A DNA stretch of 64,000 nt from Streptomyces sp. V3I8 (GTDB taxonomy: Bacteria; Actinomycetota; Actinomycetes; Streptomycetales; Streptomycetaceae): positions 4,960,001 through 5,024,000 of the forward strand of contig NZ_JAUSZL010000002.1 of the NCBI RefSeq assembly GCF_030817535.1. Direction: 5' to 3'. Positions 59,029 to 64,000 of the stretch are shown piece by piece (the first letter of the stretch is position 1; every line of letters starts with the position of its first letter). The notes below the pieces were generated by a model that had not been told where the DNA came from, made no database searches, and saw only the letters and a list, made by a program, of their open reading frames with translations. The position numbers and the translations under genes are program-made.

Positions 59029-62000
59029 ATGGCGCGACGTACCACTTCCAACTCGACGGGAAGCCCGCCCGGGCCGAGGAATCGGACGCCGCAGCCCCTG
59101 CCCCGGCGCCGGCGCTCGGCGGGGGACTTCGTCAAGGCGTTCCTCGCCCTCGTCGCCCTGCTCGTGCTGCTCGTCGGTGTGCCGGGGGCGCTCGCCACGC
59201 AGATGGGCTGGCCGCTGCCCTCCGGGGCGCCGAAGGTGGAGTGGCTGCAGCAGGAGATCACCGTCGACACGTTCATCAACGTGCTGACCGTGGTCGTCTG
59301 GTTCGCCTGGGCCCAGTTCACCGCCTGTGTGCTCGTCGAGGTGAAGGCCGCCCTGTCCGGTGTCGGACTGCCGAACCGGGTGCCCGGGGCCGGTCCCAGC
59401 CAGCTGCTCGCGCGCCAGCTCGTCGCCGCGCTGCTGCTGGTCGGCGCGACCGCGGCGAGCTTCACGCCGGGGCTGTCGCAGCTCGGCCAGCAGCTGGAGG
59501 GCAACCAGCGGCCGGCCGTCGCGGCAGCGGCCCAGCAGACCCCGGGCGGGCTGCTGGCCCAGCAGCAGGGGCAGACCGCCGCGAGCGCCGCCGCGCTGGC
59601 CGAGCAGGCCGCCGGCGCCGCCGCGCACGCGGAGGGCGGCGCCCTGGCGGCCGAGGGCGACACGAAGTTCTACCGGATCCAGCCGCCCGAGGGCCGCCAC
59701 CACGACTCCCTGTGGGAGGTCGCCGAGCGCCACCTGGGCGACGGGCGCCGGTACAAGGAGATCTACCAGCTCAACAAGGACCGTACGCAGCCCGACGGTT
59801 CGAAGCTGTCCGAGGCCAGCCTCATCCGGCCCGGCTGGATCATGGAGATGCCCGGTGACGCCCGCGGCGGCGAACTGGTCGAGATGCCCGACGAGGCACC
59901 GAAGGTCTCCCCGGAGGTCCAGCGGCAGATCTCCGACTACGCGAAGACCGGCGCCGCCCATCAGCAAGGTGGCGGACAGCAGGGCGGCGGACAGCAGGGC
60001 GGCGGGGCCGGTTCCGGGTCCCTCGACCGTGACACCGCCCACATCAGTCTTCCCGAGCAGCGGCCCACCCCCGACCGGGACCGGGGCCAGGACCGAGGCC
60101 AGGGGCAGCAGCAGGACGGGCGGGACCAGGCCGCGCCCCCGGCCGGTGAAGGCAGCGGGTTCGGGCTGCCGCAGGCACTGCTCGGCGCGCCCCTCCTCGC
60201 CGCCGGCCTTCTCGGCGCCCTCGGCCGGCGCCGCCGCCAGGCGCTGTGGCAGTCCGCGCTCGGCGCTGTCGGCGGGCGCCGCGGCATGGAGCCGCCCACG
60301 CCCACCGGCGCCGCCGCCGACGCGCAGGACGCGCTGCTGGTGGGGGCCGACCCCGAGGGCGTACGGCTGCTCGACCGGTCGCTGCGCGGGCTCGCCGCGT
60401 CGCTCGCGGGCGAGTCCCGTCCGCTGCCGACCGTGTACGCGGCCTGGATGAGCGGCAACGGCGACCTGCACCTCCAGCTCGCCCAGCCGGCCGGCCGGCC
60501 GCCCGCGCCCTGGCAGCTCGGGCAGGACCAGACGTTCTGGATGCTGGCCCGCGCCGACGCCGAGCGGTACGAGGACGTGGACGCGGCCGCCCCGTACCCC
60601 GGGCTCGTCAGCCTCGGCACCATGGACGACTCGCGGCTGCTGCTCAACCTGGAGTCCGTGCCCGGCATCGTCTCGCTGAGCGGGCGCGAGCAGGACCGGG
60701 CGGGCGTCTTCGCCTCCGTCGCCGCCGAGCTGGCCACCAACGGCTGGTCCGACCGCATGACGATCACCCTCGTCGGCTTCGGCGAGGACCTGACGCCGCT
60801 CGCGCCCAACCGGCTGCGCCACCTCGACGACGTCGAGGCGCTCGTGGAGACCATGGAGGCCGAGACGCGGCAGCGGCGCGGCGCGCTCGGCGCGGCCGGC
60901 CAGGACTCGGTCCTCACCGGGCGTACGGGCCCGGCCCAGCACACCCGGTGGGCCCCGCACCTCGTGCTGCTGGCCGCCGAGCCGTCCGCCGAGGACGCCG
61001 TCAAGCTCGCCGAACTGGCTGCCGACGCGAGCCGGCTGGGCATCGGCTACCTCGTCGGCACGCAGTCGGGCGATCTGCCCGGCGCCGCCTGGGAGATGGA
61101 GATCACCAGCGAGGGCAAGCTCCTCGCGCCGCTCCTCGGCCTCGAACTCGACGCGCAGCTCCTGCCGGTGTCCCAGCAGCGGGCCGTCGTCGAGCTGTTC
61201 ACCGACGCCGACCCCGAGCGCGACGACGACCGCCCGGCCACCACCCCGCCGTTCCTCGTCGACATCAGCGAGCAGGGGCGCCCCGCGGTGTACGCGCGGC
61301 TCGTCGGCCCGTACGAGATCATCGGGCTCGAGACACCGGACGGCGAACGCAGCCCGCTGCTGCACGAGGCGCTGGCGCTGCTGCTCCTGCACCGCGAGGG
61401 GGTGCACCCGCGGGTGCTGTCCTCCGCGCTCTGGCCGCGCGGGGTCACGGACGACGTCCGGGACGCGCTCGTCGAGCGGCTGCGCGGCTGGCTCGGAACC
61501 GACCCGGACGGCACCGCGCGGCTCGCCGCCGACGCGACCGGGCGGCTCAAGCTCGCCAAGTCCGTCGTGTCCGACCTGGACGTGCTGCGCTCGCTCTACC
61601 ACGAGGCCACCCAGGGCCGCGGAGCCGGCAGCCGCGCGGTGCGCGGACGGCTGCTGACCGACGCGCTCGTCCTGGTCCGGGGGCCGCTGCTCGCCGAGCG
61701 GCCCGCGGGCCGGTACGGCTGGCTGACCCACGAGATCATCGACGCCCAGCTCCCGCTGCTGGTCGCCGACATCGGACTCGCCCTCTCCGCGTTCCACCTG
61801 GAGAAGGACCGGGCCGAGAAGGCGATCGAGGCGCTCGACGCGGCGCTGGGCTCCGCGCCCGGCGACGAGCGGCTGTGGCACGAGCTGCTGCGGGCCACGC
61901 ACGCCACCGGCGACACCGACCGGCTGAAGCGGCTCGCGGCCGACCTGGTCGCGCGCAGCGGCGCGCGCGGGCTGCCGCCCCGGACCGAGGCGCTCCTCGA

Positions 62001-62046
62001 CGAGCTGCTGCCGACCTGGCGCAGCGGCGTCGCCGCCGCGGGATGA
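59029..62046 (+). CDS. LysM and BTAD domain membrane protein of the Tad cluster
   Basis: 1005 residues from ATG 59029. Two membrane helices (about 35-60 and 80-110), a third near 140-155, a LysM-like domain (about 215-280, DSLWEVAERHLGDGRRYKEIYQLNKDR), a Gly/Gln linker with GGGQQ repeats and a further helix (about 375-400). A large middle part of unknown fold follows, then a winged helix (about 775-860, LLLLHREGVHPRVLSSALWP) and a bacterial transcriptional activator domain (about 860-1005, DLDVLRSLYHEATQG ... RLWHELLRATHATGD). It may link wall sensing to transcription or scaffold the pilus machinery. Overlaps the peptidase gene (ATGA). Confidence 0.85.
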   Translation: MARRTTSNSTGSPPGPRNRTPQPLPRRRRSAGDFVKAFLALVALLVLLVGVPGALATQMGWPLPSGAPKVEWLQQEITVDTFINVLTVVVWFAWAQFTACVLVEVKAALSGVGLPNRVPGAGPSQLLARQLVAALLLVGATAASFTPGLSQLGQQLEGNQRPAVAAAAQQTPGGLLAQQQGQTAASAAALAEQAAGAAAHAEGGALAAEGDTKFYRIQPPEGRHHDSLWEVAERHLGDGRRYKEIYQLNKDRTQPDGSKLSEASLIRPGWIMEMPGDARGGELVEMPDEAPKVSPEVQRQISDYAKTGAAHQQGGGQQGGGQQGGGAGSGSLDRDTAHISLPEQRPTPDRDRGQDRGQGQQQDGRDQAAPPAGEGSGFGLPQALLGAPLLAAGLLGALGRRRRQALWQSALGAVGGRRGMEPPTPTGAAADAQDALLVGADPEGVRLLDRSLRGLAASLAGESRPLPTVYAAWMSGNGDLHLQLAQPAGRPPAPWQLGQDQTFWMLARADAERYEDVDAAAPYPGLVSLGTMDDSRLLLNLESVPGIVSLSGREQDRAGVFASVAAELATNGWSDRMTITLVGFGEDLTPLAPNRLRHLDDVEALVETMEAETRQRRGALGAAGQDSVLTGRTGPAQHTRWAPHLVLLAAEPSAEDAVKLAELAADASRLGIGYLVGTQSGDLPGAAWEMEITSEGKLLAPLLGLELDAQLLPVSQQRAVVELFTDADPERDDDRPATTPPFLVDISEQGRPAVYARLVGPYEIIGLETPDGERSPLLHEALALLLLHREGVHPRVLSSALWPRGVTDDVRDALVERLRGWLGTDPDGTARLAADATGRLKLAKSVVSDLDVLRSLYHEATQGRGAGSRAVRGRLLTDALVLVRGPLLAERPAGRYGWLTHEIIDAQLPLLVADIGLALSAFHLEKDRAEKAIEALDAALGSAPGDERLWHELLRATHATGDTDRLKRLAADLVARSGARGLPPRTEALLDELLPTWRSGVAAAG

Positions 62047-62852
62047 ACGGCCTTCACTCGATCGGCCTTCAGGTGACCGGCCTTCAGTTGACCGCCCTTC
62101 AGCCGGTCGACCCCCGGCTGGTCGACCGGCTGATCGTCGTCGGCGCCGTCCTGTGGGGCGGCGTCGCCGGTCTGCTCGTGCCCCGCGCCGCGTACCGCTT
62201 CTGCGTCGACCCCGACGAGCCGTGGGCGGACCGGTGCCCCGAAGGCCATCCGGTGAACGGCTGGATCGGCCCGGCCCGCTGCCGGGAGTGCGGGGCCGGG
62301 GGGCGTGCGTACGGGCCCGGCACCCTTTCGGTGGCCCTCGCCACCGCTCTCGTCTGCGGGCTCCTGGCCTGCGCGACCGGCGCCCGGCCCGAGCTGGCCG
62401 TCTGGCTGCTGCTCGCCCCGCCCGGCGTGCTCCTCGCCGTCGTGGACTTCCGGGTGCAGCGTCTGCCGGACGTGCTGACGCTGTCCCTGGCGGCCGCCGC
62501 CCTGGTCCTGCTCGCGGGCGCCGCGGCGGCCCCCGAGCACGCGGGCGACTGGCCGACCGCGCTGTACGGGGCCCTGGCGCTCGGTGCCGGCTACTTCGTC
62601 CTTTTCCTCGTCAGCCCCGACGGGATGGGCTTCGGGGACGTGAAACTCGCCCTCGGCCTCGGGGCCGTCCTCGGCTGGTACGGCTGGGGGACCGTGCTGC
62701 TCGGCACGTTCGCGGGGTTCCTGTACGGCGGCCTGTACGGGGCGGTGCTCGTCGTCGCCCGCCGGGCCGGGCGCAAGACGTCCATCCCCTTCGGCCCGTT
62801 CCTGATCGCCGGCGCCCTCACGGGCCTGCTCGTCGGGGCGTACGCCGCCTGA
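62043..62852 (+). CDS. Prepilin peptidase (A24 family, TadV/CpaA type)
   Basis: 269 residues from ATG 62043. The N-terminal region has a Cys/His set (CPEGHPVNGWIGPARCRECG) as in zinc-stabilised prepilin peptidases. Membrane helices follow. The two catalytic aspartates lie in VVDFRVQRLPD (about residue 136) and GMGFGDVKLALGLG (about residue 200). It cuts the leader of Flp and TadE-type pilins at the inner membrane face. The first 20 residues show GLHSIGLQVTGLQLTALQ, a repeat-like stretch. Confidence 0.9.
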   Translation: MNGLHSIGLQVTGLQLTALQPVDPRLVDRLIVVGAVLWGGVAGLLVPRAAYRFCVDPDEPWADRCPEGHPVNGWIGPARCRECGAGGRAYGPGTLSVALATALVCGLLACATGARPELAVWLLLAPPGVLLAVVDFRVQRLPDVLTLSLAAAALVLLAGAAAAPEHAGDWPTALYGALALGAGYFVLFLVSPDGMGFGDVKLALGLGAVLGWYGWGTVLLGTFAGFLYGGLYGAVLVVARRAGRKTSIPFGPFLIAGALTGLLVGAYAA

Positions 62853-62923
62853 CGTCGGGTGATCACATCGGCTGGCGTACGCTGGATCAGTCCGTCCACA
62901 CCCCTATGAAAGGGACCGCTCCG

Positions 62924-64000
62924 GTGACCGAGAAGGCCGATCTCCAGTCCGTTCTCGACCGTGCCGCCGAGGGTGGGCGGATCACCCCCGAAGAGGCGCT
63001 CGACCTCTACCGCGACGCCCCGCTGCACGCGCTGGGCGCCGCCGCCGACGCCGTGCGCCGCCGCCGGTACGCCGGTACGGAGCACATCGCGACGTACATC
63101 ATCGAGCGGAACATCAACTACACGAACGTCTGCGTCACGGCGTGCAAGTTCTGCGCGTTCTACGCCCCGCCCAAGGACACCGCCAAGGGCTGGACGCGCG
63201 ACCTGGACGACATCCTGCGCCGGTGCGCGGAGACCGTCGAGCTGGGCGGCACGCAGATCATGTTCCAGGGCGGGCACCACCCCGACTTCGGCGTCGAGTA
63301 CTACGAGGAGCACTTCGCCGCGATCAAGGCGGCGTACCCGCAGCTCGTCATCCACAGCCTGGGGGCGAGCGAGGTCGAGCACATGGCCCGGATCTCCGGG
63401 GTGAGCGTGGAGGAGGCCATCACGCGCATCCACGCGGCCGGGCTCGACTCCTTCGCCGGCGCCGGCGCGGAACTGCTGCCGGCGCGGCCGCGCAAGGCCA
63501 TCGCCCCGCTGAAGGAGAGCGGCGAGCGGTGGCTGGAGATCATGGAGACCGCGCACGGCCTGGGCGTGGAGTCCACGTCCACCATGCTGATGGGCACCGG
63601 CGAGACCAACGCCGAGCGCATCGAGCACCTGCGGATGATCCGTGACGTACAGGACCGGACGGGCGGCTTCCGCGCCTTCATCCCGTACACGTACCAGCCC
63701 GAGAACAACCACCTCAAGGGGCGTACGCAGGCGACGCTCTTCGAGTACCTGCGGATGATCGCCATCGCGCGGCTCTTCATGGACAACGTCGCCCACATCC
63801 AGGGCTCGTGGCTCACCACCGGCAAGGAGGTCGGCCAGCTGTCGCTGCACTACGGCGCGGACGACCTCGGTTCGATCATGCTGGAGGAGAACGTCGTCTC
63901 CTCCGCCGGTGCCAAGCACCGCTCGAACCGGATGGAGATCATCGACCTCATCCGCAAGGCGGGGCGGGTACCGGCGCAGCGGGCCACGACGTACGAGCAC
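62924..64000 (+). CDS. mqnC: Cyclic dehypoxanthine futalosine synthase MqnC, 3' end off the right edge
   Basis: 359 residues visible, no stop before 64000; the family is about 395-400 long, so only some 40 residues are missing. GTG 62924 with AAAGGGA upstream. Radical SAM motif CVTACKFC (about residues 69-76). GGTQIMFQGGHHPDFGVEYYE, LDSFAGAGAELLP, and STMLMGTGETNAERIEHL are specific for MqnC rather than MqnE. It cyclises dehypoxanthine futalosine, a middle step of the futalosine menaquinone route whose other genes are earlier in the window. Not linked by operon to the pilus genes. Confidence 0.95.
   Translation, partial: MTEKADLQSVLDRAAEGGRITPEEALDLYRDAPLHALGAAADAVRRRRYAGTEHIATYIIERNINYTNVCVTACKFCAFYAPPKDTAKGWTRDLDDILRRCAETVELGGTQIMFQGGHHPDFGVEYYEEHFAAIKAAYPQLVIHSLGASEVEHMARISGVSVEEAITRIHAAGLDSFAGAGAELLPARPRKAIAPLKESGERWLEIMETAHGLGVESTSTMLMGTGETNAERIEHLRMIRDVQDRTGGFRAFIPYTYQPENNHLKGRTQATLFEYLRMIAIARLFMDNVAHIQGSWLTTGKEVGQLSLHYGADDLGSIMLEENVVSSAGAKHRSNRMEIIDLIRKAGRVPAQRATTYEH

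Noticed and set aside
58975..61902. A 975-residue open frame opposite the LysM-BTAD gene.
   Set aside because: The plus frame has membrane helices, LysM and BTAD; the antisense frame is Gly/Arg/Leu-rich without motifs.

Overview
The window is chromosomal DNA from a high-G+C actinomycete, almost certainly a Streptomyces. The evidence is the strong G/C third-position bias, frequent GTG/TTG starts, ATGA/GTGA stop-start overlaps, the futalosine menaquinone genes, GntR/TetR regulators and an actinobacterial Tad pilus cluster. The large ORFs antisense to real genes are G+C artefacts. No tRNA, rRNA, CRISPR array or insertion sequence was seen.

Layout. 1-1881: 5' part of a P-loop-like protein leaving the left edge. 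2.3-4.6 kb: a cell-surface operon (wall-anchor-type protein, class F sortase, ECF sigma factor, single-pass partner). 5.4-11.4 kb: late menaquinone genes (UbiD-type decarboxylase, MqnP, UbiX-type flavin prenyltransferase, MqnE), interrupted by a GntR/small-protein unit and an Lrp/AsnC regulator. MqnA (21.4 kb) and MqnC (right edge, incomplete) belong to the same futalosine pathway but lie apart. 11.4-14.7 kb: two TetR regulators and small unrelated genes. 14.7-20.7 kb: a lipid module (MaoC hydratase, FabG4-type reductase, divergent thiolase, long-chain acyl-CoA ligase) with the same order as htdX-fabG4-fadA2 of mycobacteria. 20.9-21.2 kb: a cold-shock protein gene with a structured leader. 22.5-24.2 kb: a receptor-like Ser/Thr kinase.

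24.3-49 kb: a type VII secretion-like island. One EssC/EccC-type ATPase lies beside four ~100-residue WXG100-like proteins (a fifth sits in the pilus cluster), three ~420-460 residue proteins with a WXG-like N-terminus and a hydrophobic core, several membrane proteins, and six members of a ~200-residue family with a shared Pro-x-x-aromatic motif. A secreted protein, a lipoprotein, an orphan AHH-type nuclease domain and two tandem immunity-like genes follow. No EccB, EccD, EccE or mycosin gene is present. Patches of this island (38.3-39.6 and 42.2-43.1 kb) are visibly less G+C rich. I consider it the least described part of the window.

44-51 kb also holds a GntR regulator with divergent small genes, a metallophosphoesterase and a GH114-type glycosidase. 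51.6-62.9 kb: a Tad/Flp pilus cluster (CpaB-like, TadZ-like, TadA, TadB, TadC, Flp pilin, three TadE/TadG-like pseudopilins, a LysM-BTAD membrane protein, prepilin peptidase) with one WXG100-like gene inserted on the opposite strand.
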